Part shown: piece after piece, positions 12,001-22,794 of the stretch
How positions within the stretch are numbered: the stretch's first letter is position 1
Layout: each line of letters opens with the position of its first letter
Made by a program: the position numbers and the translations under genes
The notes under the pieces: generated by a model
What the model was told of the DNA's origin: nothing
The model's input: only the letters and a program-made list of their open reading frames with translations
Database searches by the model: none
From: Phytophthora colocasiae
Lineage: Eukaryota; Oomycota; Peronosporomycetes; Peronosporales; Peronosporaceae
DNA: 64,000 nt
NCBI GenBank assembly: GCA_018806915.1
Contig: JAGKQI010000091.1
Location: 2,666,001 to 2,730,000 of the forward strand
Direction of reading: 5' to 3'

Positions 12001-13812
12001 ACTTCGTCTGGAAACCAGACGGAAGGAAATGCTCGCGGAGGAGCGATTCTGTCGGAAGTTTTATGTGGAGGAGATTGTTCTGTACATGCAAGAGAGAAAA
12101 GCAATGGCTAATGCTGAAATGGAAATGAAGGACTATCTTCGTCAAGTGGAATTGGAGGCCATGAAGACGAAATATTCGAAAATGGTTGAAGATCGGAACC
12201 GAGTGAACGATAAAGCTGCTCGTCGTCTTGAGATTAAACTTGGAAAGAATGAACAGCATCGACTACATCGTGAATGGAGGCAAATCAAGTTGGAAGATGA
12301 ATTGTCCATGCAAATACGAGAGGAAGAACTAGCTCAAGCTCTAGCTGAAGCTTTAGAGCGACAATTTGACAAATATCTCGCCGATCAGATGGCTCAAGGC
12401 AAGATTTCAGCTGAACTTGAAGCTACTCGAGTAGCTGACAGACTACGGGAAGCTCAACAAGTTGCAGCTGAGAAACATCGAGCTTTCCAGATGAAAATGA
12501 TCCAAGAGCAAATGATAGATACCGTAGGGGCTTTTACGCTCTCTCAAGGGCTGAAGTTGAGTGGATGAGTGCCTTTGAGAGAGTGAAATTCTGGGAATAC
12601 CAAGTTCCTTTACTAGAGGAAAATCTACAATCGATGGCTCCTGAACTAAAACGAATTCAAGAAGAACGGGAACATGTTGTCAATGACGCTAAATCCAAAC
12701 GAGAATACGCCGAGAAGTGCAAAAAGAGGATCGAAGAAGCGGATTCTTCACTTTCGAATGCTATCCAGGAGAAGGAAAAAGCGCTACTGAAGTACAAACG
12801 AGTGCACAAACGCAATGCAACGATTGATTCTGAAGTTTTACATGATCGAGTACAGCGGTTCCGGACGGTTTATCTGCGAGATCGCCTTCATACTCAATAC
12901 TTCGCGTTGTTAACGGATTCAATTATTCGACAAGCGTTGGTGGAGTGTAGTGAGCGTGAAATTATTCGACTTGAAGCTCGAATTAAACAATTGGAACAAG
13001 AACGGATCTTCAAGAGTAAGGAAGTGAGTGTTCTACAGAGGAAACGACGCCGGACTCTACGTATGCGCCTACGACGTTCAGAATTGGGTAAAATGATGTT
13101 TGGTAACTCCCAGAGACGTTTCTTGAAGGAAATGTTCCAGCGGTGGGTGAAGATTTGGAGCGAACGCACAAGAGTTCGAGCTTCTTTCAAGATGAAACAT
13201 GAACTTTTACTACAAAAGCAGAAATTGACAGTGACTACTAGTTCTCCACTTCTCAAGAGACAGAGTTTAGTTGCTGAATTGAAGGCTGTGGCGATCCCTA
13301 CGAAGCTCTCTATCATGCACGATCACCAGCGACGAGTTCTCCAGTGTCGCTTGTGTCGGCAAAAGTACTCGGAAGAGCAGAATAACCATTATTCTTGTGT
13401 TTATCACCCGGGAACTTACGAATTTGCATGCGTTCGAACGTGCAAAACTCGAAGAAGTATCGCGTCTTCCGGTCCTGCAGCTGTGCCTGCTTCCTGTATG
13501 ATGCACCGAGCCAAGCGTTGGTTATGTTGTGATGAGACGGATGAAGGTCGTCATGGAAGTTCTGGATGTGCTCGAAGATTTCATTTACCTACACGTAACA
13601 ATCCGGAGCTTGAAGAGCTTGTGGAAATGAAAGGAGCGGAAGAACAAGCGCAATTGGATCAGATAAACCAACAGTTACTGGAATTACGCGAGAGGAACGT
13701 CGTGGAGAAGTTGAAGTTCACTACCAAGTCCATCGTCTCGAAAATGGAACAACATCTAGCTAATCAACGAGCGACCGCAACCAAATTTCACACACTTGAT
13801 CACAGGAGCTAA
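6046..13812 (+). CDS. Large ten-exon coiled-coil protein with C-terminal CHORD-like Cys/His module
   Basis: Nine phase-consistent GT-AG introns were resolved: 6155-6209, 7032-7097, 7937-7993, 8354-8407, 8810-8874, 9003-9067, 9264-9329, 10554-10608 and 10780-10840 (54-66 bp each). The product is about 2,400 residues. It is dominated by Glu/Lys/Arg/Gln-rich coiled coil, with a less charged, possibly beta-rich segment encoded by about 7,994-8,520. A Cys/His cluster (KCEHVEL...LKCKNCW) sits near 10,036-10,107. Near the C-terminus (13,345-13,590) is a spaced pattern CxxC, N-x4-CxxHPG, WxCC and GC-x4-H, as in CHORD zinc-binding domains. One reading-frame break lies at a G-run (12,527-12,530); one more base there makes the total coding length divisible by three. 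The role is unknown; a cytoskeletal or flagellar structural function is inferred. Confidence 0.75.
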
Positions 13813-13919
13813 TGTTGTTTTCGTGTGATAAGTTTGTTATTAACAAATAATGGATAAAACAGAACCTTCGCTAGTGAATCGAAGTAACCCTCAGCTTCAA
13901 AGCTCATCTTGTACACGTC

Positions 13920-14849
13920 TTAGTGCCAATAGGTGATACAATACCAAACGCACGTCGTGATAGGACAGCTACAAGTACTGATCTGCAGACACTCAGGATC
14001 ACGAAATGCAATCGATTGAAATAAATCGCTATGAAGTGCATCGTACAACACTTCCGAAGCTCGCCCGTGTCCATCCAAATCATCGACAAACTGTCTCTGT
14101 AGTCTTGTAGTTGGCTTCATTATAATCTCTCCACATGATATTGGCGGCTCTAAGTAGTCACGCTTTTGCTCGAATGAGCCGAATGCGTATTCCACGTGGC
14201 ATGGAACTGTCGTGGCCAAAAGCAATTTTGGGAACTTTTCCGGAGTTCTCATGCTTCACAGCAACCGATTCCAGCTCTGCCAGCATCTCTACAGTACTAC
14301 GTCTGTAATGATCACTATCAGTAGGTACTAGTGTACTCCGCCAACATGTTTGCTAGAATTACTACACACTAACTTACTGTTAGTGCTGTTAGCAAACGTG
14401 TTACCCTGTTTGTTGTGGACTTCCTATATAACTACAGTACTATAGTAGTATTGCCGATGCGTCGCTGTCTTCAGTAGCTTCGTCTTCCAAGTCTTCAATC
14501 ACGCTTCTCATGTAGTCCGTAGAGTCTCCAAACACGTTCTGCAGCAGCACAAGAGGTAGGAACCGTAAAGTCTCGTTGCAATTGGAGCCAAGAGCGGGAA
14601 TTCAGTCACACATTCAACATTCAACAGAACTGTGGGCTCAGGATCAGTAAACGACGGGTGAGCGTCTAACTCCACCAACATGTTAGTAAAATTTACTACA
14701 CACTAACTAACTGTTTATATACAGGGTCGCCAACTCTACAGTTAGCGTTAGTGCGAACACTAGTAGGTACCCTTCACTCGATTTAAAAAATCTGCCCAGT
14801 TTTCTTCTAAGCTGCTTGATGATTCTTCGTGGAGACTGTATGTGGTCAT
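13920..14849 (-). pseudogene. Two-exon small gene, copy 1, disrupted
   Basis: This matches the intact copy at 38,624-39,110. Exon 1 is 14,849-14,771 (MTTYSLHEESSSSLEENW...). The intron has grown from 40 bp to 482 bp (14,770-14,289) because a 434-bp MITE plus its 8-bp target duplication sits at the splice donor. Exon 2 is 14,288-13,920, and here an extra C at about 14,215 (GGCCAAAAGC against GGCAAAAGC in copy 2) breaks the frame. The product family is not recognised. If the extra base is real, copy 1 is a pseudogene; if it is an assembly error, the MITE would still have to be spliced out with the intron. Confidence 0.45.
14329..14762. mobile_element. 434-bp MITE with 8-bp target duplication
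   Basis: The element is flanked by GTAGGTAC on both sides (14,321-14,328 and 14,763-14,770), and the unoccupied site with a single GTAGGTAC is preserved at 39,024-39,031. Termini are TAGTGT...ACACTA. Inside, the block CCAACATGTT...ACTACACACTAACT occurs twice. An 8-bp target duplication suggests the hAT superfamily (Mutator would give about 9). It has no coding capacity. Confidence 0.85.
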
Positions 14850-15113
14850 ATTGAGCTTGGATCATTCTGGTGAGGGCTGGGCGCCATCGATATGGAAATA
14901 GCCCCTCGAAACATCCTCGAATCATCTACTAGCTGATAATGCACACACCAGGGAATGGTAGCACATCGTAGTTCCAAAATGACGAGGAAAAAAAAACTGC
15001 TGACGATTGATAGAATTTGACACATCATTTCGTGGCACATAACGCAGAGTGGCATTAAGTAGGGGTATCAAATCTAACAGTAGGGCCGTCAAAACTACTT
15101 GCACGTCAACAAT

Positions 15114-15785
15114 CTATAGACTGCTGCTCCAGGTGGGGTATTTTGACATCCAGTATTCCGTGTAACGTTTCAGGAGGACATAGTCGATATGCTCCTTGCC
15201 TCGTTGAATCATCGTCTTCAGCATCGTATCTGGGTTAAACCCCATGCTCTCAATACGTAGGAAATGAGCGTGAATTTGTGCGTTAACTTTGTTGAGAATC
15301 GCAATGATCAGCGGCAGGCCCTTCGCCTTGACGTATGCGACCTCGTCCAGTTTTGATAACTCACTCAGCGGCACGCCGTTCGCCTTGAGGTATGCGACCT
15401 CGTCCAGTTTTGATAACTCACTCAGCGGCACGCCGTTCGCCTTGAGGTATGCGACCTCGTCCAGTTTTAAAACCTCACTTAGCGTCTTGCCCGCCCTTCC
15501 AGGAACAACCTTGAGGCTCGCCACATCGTCCAGCTGATTTAGCGACTTGCTCCTCGTCAATTGTGAAGAGGCTTTGGTTAAAAACTTCTCCGAAAGCGAT
15601 TTAACGAGTTGAGGCGTGGCTCTCTCTTCTTCGGGATCTTGATGGACTCTCAAGAACCGATTATTGTTGTTGGTCCTCGACTGCACGCGACCCGCAACAC
15701 CGTTCGGATCAGTGATGGCGGACGCTCCCTCGCAGCAAGCGAAGATGAAGGCAACTGCCACGAGCACGATAAATGTCAAGCGCAT
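15114..15785 (-). CDS. RxLR-dEER secreted effector, copy 1
   Basis: A 223-residue protein; the start is ATG at 15,785 because it directly precedes a classic signal peptide (MRLTFIVLVAVAFIFACC, cleavage around residue 20-23). RFLR lies at residues 43-46 and the acidic EEER (dEER type) at 52-55, the order and spacing of oomycete host-translocated effectors. Residues 102-158 are three 19-residue repeats of the type LSELSKLDEVAYLKANGVP. The last 50 residues form a separate helical region ending LLKRYTEYWMSKYP, reminiscent of the Y motif of RxLR effector tails. It has no intron. The intact copy at 39,376-40,047 differs at eight residues. The host target is unknown. Confidence 0.9.
   Translation of the reverse strand: MRLTFIVLVAVAFIFACCEGASAITDPNGVAGRVQSRTNNNNRFLRVHQDPEEERATPQLVKSLSEKFLTKASSQLTRSKSLNQLDDVASLKVVPGRAGKTLSEVLKLDEVAYLKANGVPLSELSKLDEVAYLKANGVPLSELSKLDEVAYVKAKGLPLIIAILNKVNAQIHAHFLRIESMGFNPDTMLKTMIQRGKEHIDYVLLKRYTEYWMSKYPTWSSSL
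15312..15482 (-). repeat. Three 57-bp tandem repeats within the effector
   Basis: Three in-frame 57-bp units encode 19-residue repeats. The two downstream units (in coding direction, units 2 and 3) share nearly all bases, and a fourth degenerate unit can be seen upstream (LNQLDDVASLKVVPGR). Both effector copies carry the same number of units. Confidence 0.9.
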
Positions 15786-15831
15786 TGGTATTCTTGAGAA
15801 GCGAAGTTGAAAACTTGAGTCTTGATATGCT

Positions 15832-15844
15832 AGTTGCGAAGTGA
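15832..15844 (-). promoter_or_regulatory. Oomycete initiator-like element of effector copy 1
   Basis: On the minus strand the sequence TCACTTCGCAACT occurs about 50 bp upstream of the effector ATG. It matches the oomycete initiator core YCAYTYY. Its position fits a short 5' leader. Assigned by motif only. Confidence 0.5.
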
Positions 15845-16080
15845 GCTGGCAAAACAGCGAAGACAAGCTGCGACGACATGCCGGTATCATCCTATATATC
15901 CGGAGACTCGGCACCGATCGACAGAATGCAGCGTCCATATAAAAAGGGCGCCTGTGATATAAAATTGTGTGCACATTTTGTTATCAACCAATCAAATTGC
16001 CCGATGCAGCGTTCAATCGCTAAAATAAAACTCCACCAGCCACTCGATAAAACGGAGGTCTCCACCAGCCACTCGATAAA

Positions 16081-16405
16081 ATGGAGGAAGCGGACGAGGA
16101 GTCCTCGCAGCCCCCACCACCCGCGACAGTATTGCAGGAAGCAAAGGAGGTTGCCACACACAGGCCTCCTTGACGAGGTGTACGCGCCAGCCAAACAACG
16201 CCGCATGCACTACACAATACAAGAAAAACGACGTGTCCTTTTAAGCTATAGAGGGGCTAAGCCAACGCAAAGCTACGCAAGAGCAACAGCTACTGCTACG
16301 ACGGCGAAAGGAGAGCGCTTGGCTACGATAAAGCGTGCCATTTCAGCCTGGGAATCCATTAAACCGAAAATACAGCTCTCTATCTTTTACCAAAATCGAT
16401 ATTAA
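16081..16405 (+). pseudogene. Fragment of a transposase-like N-terminal HTH region
   Basis: ATG at 16,081 opens MEEADEESSQPPPPATVLQE and stops at 16,173; another frame continues with AKQRRMHYTIQEKRRVLLSYRG up to 16,405. The basic YTIQEKRRVL pattern resembles the N-terminal helix-turn-helix of pogo/CENP-B-type transposases in oomycetes. It is cut about 80 bp before the LTR of element D at 16,486. A weak assignment. Confidence 0.3.
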
Positions 16406-16485
16406 TTCGCTCTCACATAACCAGTCTACACGCGCCGAACAGACTTTGCACCTGCGGAAAGTGGTCGTTGCATTCTGTCGATCGG

Positions 16486-16681
16486 TGTATATCTTGACAG
16501 GGAAGCTTTCGGGGAGGGCGCGCTAAAGTAGAAGTGCCGCCCCCGCAGTTCAGACGGATGGAAGCTTCTAGAAGCTTCCACAGCCGTCCTACATCTGCAT
16601 ATATATTAATTACTATGCTAATACATTCACTAGTACTAACCGCCCATTGCAATAAAATAATAATATCACCCAATCAGATAC
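16486..16681 (-). repeat. 3' LTR of element D, copy 1
   Basis: 196 bp, matching 23,654-23,849. It contains the palindromic GGAAGCTTCTAGAAGCTTCC. Confidence 0.85.
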
Positions 16682-17262
16682 TGAATAATACTTCTCCGAT
16701 CCGACACCCGACCTGCAGGTGAGGTTCAAAATGCAAAGACGTGTTCAAAGTTCAATCTGCCGTGCATAGCCGTTAAGCCGCCTACTCTGTCAAGTTGACA
16801 TCCTATCTACAGCATCATCACTATCCTTTGTTCATTACAAAATTCTGTTTTATCCAATAGAATCGGCAAAGCAAAGTTTACAGCTATTATAAATAATATT
16901 CAACCAATCGAAGAAGTGATTTGCGGAAAATGGTCAGTAAACAGTTGGAATGAGTGTCCGTTCTGTGTTGGCTGCGTGGACTGTCGGATCGGACAAGTAG
17001 TTGCAGGCTATAGGCCAACTTTGAAAATGGCTCTGTTTGATTGGCCAAAGGCGAGGTGTCGGATCGGACAAGTTGTCGGATCGGAGAAGTATTATTCGGT
17101 ACACTCACCCTCCTTCTGGCGTTTGGCGTCCATTCCCAGAAAAGACTTGAGTTGAGCCGGCGTCGCCTGGCTCGATCGAACAGGGTTCGCTTGACTCTGT
17201 ATATCTTCGCCTGCGGGCCTGGCTGTACGGAAGTCGAGTAGGCTCTGGTAGAGAGAATCCCC

Positions 17263-18688
17263 ATGGCGACGCGCGCGCGCTCCTCGTCTTCTTCTTCTGC
17301 TGTGGCGTCGTCTACGCGGGCGACGTCCGATGAACACTCCACACTGATGGCCGGCCTCCGGGCAACGGCTGGGCTCCGGGTTACCAAGTCTCGGCTGGCT
17401 CGAGCAACGGCAGCTGCGTTACCTACACCTGCACCTGTACCTGCACCTGCACCTGCATCTGCATCTGCATCTGCACCTGCACCTGCACCTGCACCTGCGT
17501 CGCCGGTCGTGCCGCTCGCTGGTTCGCCCGTGGTCTCCCCTGTGGTTTCTCCGGTTGTCTCGCCGGTTGCTTCTCCTGCTGCTTCGTTGGCTGCGTCTCC
17601 TGCAGCTTCCGTGTGTTCGGTGGCTTCGTCGGTCGATCGCTTGAGGGAACTTCAGTTCGACGGTCTGATGGGCATCTCAGATTCCGGTGACGATGATCCG
17701 ATGTCCCGACGGTTGCGTCCCCGACTGAGTCCACGTCTGGGCTTTTTGACGACGGTGACGACGTCGAGGCTTCTGGAGGTTCTGCGGCAAAACGTCGTTG
17801 GTTGCGTCGTGGTGGCACGGTTCCACTGAAACATCCAGCGCTTCCGGCCGCCCCAATGGTGCATCCGTATACCAAGCAACGGAATCATTACGACCCGAAA
17901 GCGCCATGGGACTACAGCAAGAAGGTTAACATCAAAAGATTGCTGGACTGTCATGGGAATCCACCCCACCGCTGTTATCTCGTTCAGTGGCAAGGCCGAC
18001 CACTCCAGTTGAGTTGGGTGTGGCGTGAGGAACTCGTTGATGTTGTTCCAGATTCAGTGGACCGGATTGACGCATGGAAGGCTTCTGGCTCAAGAGAACC
18101 CGTCATGAGCTATTTTGACAACCGTGATACTGCTTCCGACGATGACTGCTGTTTCATTGATGCCATTCGAGCTGCCCTGAATCATCTTGGATGCCCCGAC
18201 CTCGTGACACTGGAGATGTGGGAGGCTTTTGAGAAGACTCGTCCCTCCGATATCCAGTATGGCGTAACGCGCGAGGACGTCACGGAGTTCTTCAAGTATC
18301 TTCAACGCAAAAGTGTTCCTCTCGACTGCGATGAGCTCCAGCGAAACTTGCTCGACGGTTCATACACCAAAGCTGCTCAGTTGGACAAGTTCGTCAGAGG
18401 CTTGGGATCTGGTACATACTTGGCGAGTGTTGGTGAAGATGACCTCGGCCACTGCTTCGTAGTAATTGTTGAAGGTCGAATGATGACATCAAGATTCTTA
18501 GATGGTACGACGAAAAGAGGAACCCTCCTGTTGACGCTGGCTTACTCCGCAATTATTTGTGGGTAAATCGCGTTCGATGGTTGTGTCGGGTCATCCTGAA
18601 ACCGGGATACGTCTGCCGTGGTAAGCGCAAGTCGAGATCGCAGAAGAAGAGGGAGAAGCGCGAAAGGTTGCAGTTGCAATCTTCGTAG
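17263..18688 (+). pseudogene. Antisense accessory gene of element D (chromodomain + cysteine-peptidase-like), copy 1
   Basis: It lies between pol and the 3' LTR on the strand opposite gag-pol, convergent with pol (stop 18,688; pol stop 18,746). ATG at 17,263 in a good context (CCCCATGG) starts a 5' frame with an Ala/Pro repeat tract. The frame changes by -1 at a T5 run (17,743-17,747), then continues with a chromodomain-like block (VNIKRLLDCHG, YLVQWQGRPLQLSWVWREEL) and a domain with DDDCCFIDAIRAAL and GHCFVVIV, the Cys and His signature of papain-fold or OTU-like peptidases. A missing C at about 18,476 breaks copy 1; copy 2 is open there. The role is unknown. Confidence 0.65.
17420..17499 (+). 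repeat. CCTGCA hexamer tract, copy 1
   Basis: About 13 hexamers of type CCTGCA/TCTGCA encode alternating Ala-Pro/Ala-Ser in the antisense gene. Copy 2 (about 42,570-42,639) has fewer units and a length change that breaks the frame. Confidence 0.8.
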
Positions 18689-18745
18689 GGGATGTAAACT
18701 TGGGAATACATGTAGGCGTTAAGCCCCCCTAGAGTATCTTGATCC

Positions 18746-21700
18746 TCAACGTCGTCGGCGCTTTTTTCTCCTGGATAATTCGAAGTCTGCGATAAGGTCT
18801 GGCACTTGTGACAGGTTTTCAATCGGTTCCCATGTGGGCTTCTCCTCACCCACCCACTCCACAAGGAATTGCGTTTGATGTTTGTGCTTGCGCTTCCCAA
18901 GAAGTCGCTGCACCAGTTGGCCAACAGTACCGTCCGCCAGGACGACATCATGGGGACGTGAAAGCCGTGAGGGGGCTGTGTATGGCTTCAGCGACCCAGT
19001 ATTGAAAACTGGATGTAGCTTGTTCCCCGCTTGGATGTTAAGCTCATACGCGTGATTGTGAATCTTCTTCACGACGGAGTATGGACCCATCCACTTCGGC
19101 CCAAGCTTAGACGAGTTCGGGAGTCCAGTGTGTTTCGGATCCAAGTGTTTCGTGCTCAAATACACTCGATCGCCCACTTCAAACGTCTGCTCGCTTCGGT
19201 TTCTGTCGTAGACATCTCTCATGCGCTCTTGGGCTTCTGCTAGCGCTTCACGGCATCGGAGAAGGATGGCTGCCTGATTCTCATGAAACTCAGTTCCCCT
19301 TCGACTCTTGGATACACCTTGAAGTTGCTCTTCGGCAAGTTGCAGTGGATTTAGAGGCACATACCCCAAGTCAGCTTCGAAAGGAGCTAACCTGATGCTG
19401 GAGTTCACTGTCGAGTTTATAGCGAATTCTGCATTGGCTAAGTGAACATCCCAGTCATCCTGAAGCGGTCCCACGAAACAACGAAGGTATTCTTCAAGTG
19501 TGCGGTTCATCCGTTCGGTTTGGCCGTCTCCTTGAGCTCGATGTGCTACGGTCATGCTCAGCGTGGTTCCGATGGACTTGAAGACATGCTGCCAGAATGC
19601 AGCGACAAACTTCCGATCGCGATCAGACACGATGTTGGTAGGCATACCGTGAAGTTTCCAGATGTGGTCGATGAATAACCGAGCGACTCCTTCTGCGGTC
19701 ACTGTCTTCGTCGTTGGTACGAAATGGCAACGCTTCGTCAGACGATCAACAACTACCCAAATGGAGTCCACATTGTTCTTCGTCCTTGGCAAGTCTGTGA
19801 TGAAGTCCATGGATATCGATCGCCACCGTTCATCAGGGATCTTTAGAGGTTCTAGCAAACCAGGAGGTTTTGTGAGTCGGGGTTTGTTCCGCCGACATGG
19901 TTCACAGTCCGCGACAAACTTCTGAATCGATTTGAACATCTTGGACCAGTACCAGCGCTTCGCGAGAGTCAAGTACGTGCGTTCCGCACCTGGATGACCA
20001 CTGTAATTGGTGTCATGACACTCGCGGATGATTGTCTGTCGCAACTTCACATCGTTGGGAATGACAATCCGTGGCACGTCGTCCGAAGGAGTTTGGTACC
20101 AAAGCAAGTCGTTTGCTTCCGAATAACAGCGGTACATCTTCTGTCTGTGGTTCTTCGGCAACACCTTCGCTTGCATGTTCCGTCGCTTGATTGCAGCGAA
20201 TATCTCTTGGACTTCTCTGTCTTTCGAGTATGCTTTCTTGATCTTGGTCACCAACTCTGTGTCTGTGGTTACCTCGCTGACTGCCATGCTGAACGAAGTA
20301 TCGTCGAAGCTAGTCACGCTCAAGTCATGGAAGAACTTGGTCTCCGGCTGTAAGTCGGGTCGTCGGCTGAGTGCGTCCGCAATACCGTTCTTCGCCCCCG
20401 GAAGATACGAGAACGTTGGCTGGTATTCTGCGAGGATGTCGTACCACCGAGCTAACCGACGATTCGCCATCTTCTGTGTAAACAAACCTTCCAGACTTTT
20501 GTGGTCCGTCTCGACAATTGGTGGTTTGTCCAAACAGTAGATCCGGAAAGCTGCAAGCGCGTGGACTATCGCTAAGAGCTCCTGCTGTTGCGTCGGGTAG
20601 TTCAGCTCCGCTGACTTCATCTTCCTGCTGGTGTAAGCGATCGGTTTCTCCAAACCACCAACGACTTGGAAGAGAACTCCTCCAACAGCAAACTTGCTGG
20701 CGTCAGTGCGAAGATGCATGGGCAAGGTGAAGTCTGGCAGGTGCAATACGGGTGGGTTGCACAGCCGGCGCTTCAGTTCCTTGAAGTTCTTCAACTGCTC
20801 TTCGCTGAAGTGAAACTTCGCATTGCGCTTGGTTTTCTTCTTGAGAAGGTTAAACATACTTGCAGTCAACGCAGCGAAATCTGGACAGAAGCGCTGAACG
20901 TACCCCCGTCAAGCCAAAGGAAGCTGTGTAGTTCCTCTTGTGTTCGTGGGGCAGGCCAGTCCTTGATCGTCTGCACTTTGTCAGGGTCCATTCGCACACC
21001 TTCTCTCCCGACGAAGTCTCCAAGACATGGAATCTCCTCTGCGCAGAAGACGCACTTCGAGAGTTTCACGTAAAGCTTGTTGTCACGCAAGATGTCCAGT
21101 GTCTTACGGAGTGCTTTCAAGTGATCTTCTATCTTCGTTGACTTCGTGAAGATGTAAATGTCGTCGTAGAACGACTTCGTGTTCTCCAATCCACGAAACA
21201 ATTTCGATGTCAGCCGATGCATCGTCGCCGGCGCGTTGCAGACCCCCATTGGAAGGAAAGGTATTCCCAGAGGCCATTTGGCGCCTGAAAGGCTGTAAAT
21301 TTGATGTCTTCTTCGCGCATTCGCACTTGATAATACGCGGACATCAAATCCATCGTCGAAAACCAGTATCCTCCGGCCATGGCATCCAGTATGTCTTCTT
21401 TCCTCGTCATTGGTATACTCTGCCGTATCGTATTGGAGTTCAAATACCGATAATCATGTACGATCCGCCATCCAACTGGTTTCCGGACGCAGAATGTTGG
21501 TGCGGCGTGTGGACTGATACTTGGTCGGATAAGTTTCTTCTTCACCATGTCTTCAACCCAGAGCACGATCTCACGTTGTTGCTCAGGCGACTGCCGCCAC
21601 TGTTGCCGATACATCGCAAGGTTGGGATCTTTCACGTCGATCCTGTGCTCGATTTCACGTTTTCTCTGGAAGACCTTCGGGGAGTTCAGGTCGAAACACC

Positions 21701-22770
21701 GTGTCCTTGTACTTCATCAGCAAGTCAAAGGCAGGGTTCGCCCGAAAACTTTGCCAGTCTGTCTCCAGATAACGTTGGGCTTTAGCACTTCCGACATTGT
21801 CGGGCTGGTCGCGCCGCTCCAAGGATCGGGCGACGTTTTTGATCGTTTCGTTTGACAGAACCAACATGAAGTCTGGTTCATCGATCGACTTGGTCTTGAT
21901 TCTCAGGAACTTTCGCAGTTTCTTTCTCGTGATGAACTTGGTCTGTACACCAGCGTCATCTGTGATACCCATCGTGAACATCTTCTCCACGACGGACTCT
22001 CTTCCCTTGGTATCGCTGCTCCCAGGAGCAGTACCGTTGAGTCCCGACGACTTCCTCTCGTCTTCGCTTGCTGAACCCTTGCCAGCGGACGCGTCTTCTA
22101 GTTGCTCGCAAGCAACTCGTGGGGTCTCACTCTGCTCTGAGTCGTGAACGGGGTTGACCCTGGACCTCACATCCGTTTCCAGCGCGGCACCTCGACAGGA
22201 ATCGGGTCTTTTCGCCGATAGGCCTTTCGCCCCGACAGATCTCCGAAGCCCGGAGGCAATCACCGGTCCGCCTTCCTCGATTGGTCCACAGGTTTCACCC
22301 GCTCGTTCCCAGCGCAAAGTTTTCTCTCTTGTTCCTTCGACTCGTCGACGTCTCCAGTGGATCTGTGGTTGCATGTCCTCGAAGAATGGTATCCCAAGAA
22401 TGCAGTCGAATTCTTCAGGTATCGCGTAGACAACCGCGACGCACTCATACGGATCTTCTAACCCAGAGACTATGATACTTAGAGGTAGCACCTCTAGCTG
22501 GGCCTCCACAATCTGGTTGTCTCCTAGCTTGACTCGAATGTTCTTGTTGCTGAACTTCGTTGTCTTTAGCTGGTGTTCTTCTACCCACCTCTTCGACACG
22601 TAGATCGTGGTTGCACCACAGTCTAGAAGCATCTTTGATGTTTCCTTCATCTTGCCAGCCGCACTGATATCACCGCTGATGGAGAACAGTGGACGGGACT
22701 TGTAGACTAGAGGGTTTTCACTCAGAACATTAAGACTGATATTATCAAACTTTAACTGCTCCAGTTGCTT
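18746..22770 (-). pseudogene. Pol of element D, copy 1 (frameshifted)
   Basis: Protease (MLLDCGATTIYVSKRW near 22,620), RT (catalytic FYDD in KSFYDDIYIF near 21,165), RNase H (LRTDASKFAVGGVL), integrase with HHCC zinc motif and DDE residues (SISMDFITDLP, NIVSDRDRKF, ERMNRTLEEY), and a C-terminal chromodomain (FLVEWVGEEKPTWEPIENL). Relative to copy 2 it has one-base differences near 22,750 (extra T), 21,660 (extra T), 21,256 (lost C), 20,905 (extra C) and 20,918 (extra A), so it cannot be read as one protein. From RNase H onwards it is open for 707 codons (20,869-18,746). Confidence 0.85.
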
Positions 22771-22794
22771 TCTCCTCCACGACAGGACCCTCTT

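Noticed and set aside
15878..16405. 175-codon plus-strand frame over the effector upstream region
   Set aside because: It starts within the effector promoter and its first half lacks protein-like composition; only the last 70 codons resemble a transposase fragment, so only that part is listed.
17420..17499. CRISPR-like or minisatellite array
   Set aside because: It is a simple coding hexamer tract with no spacers.
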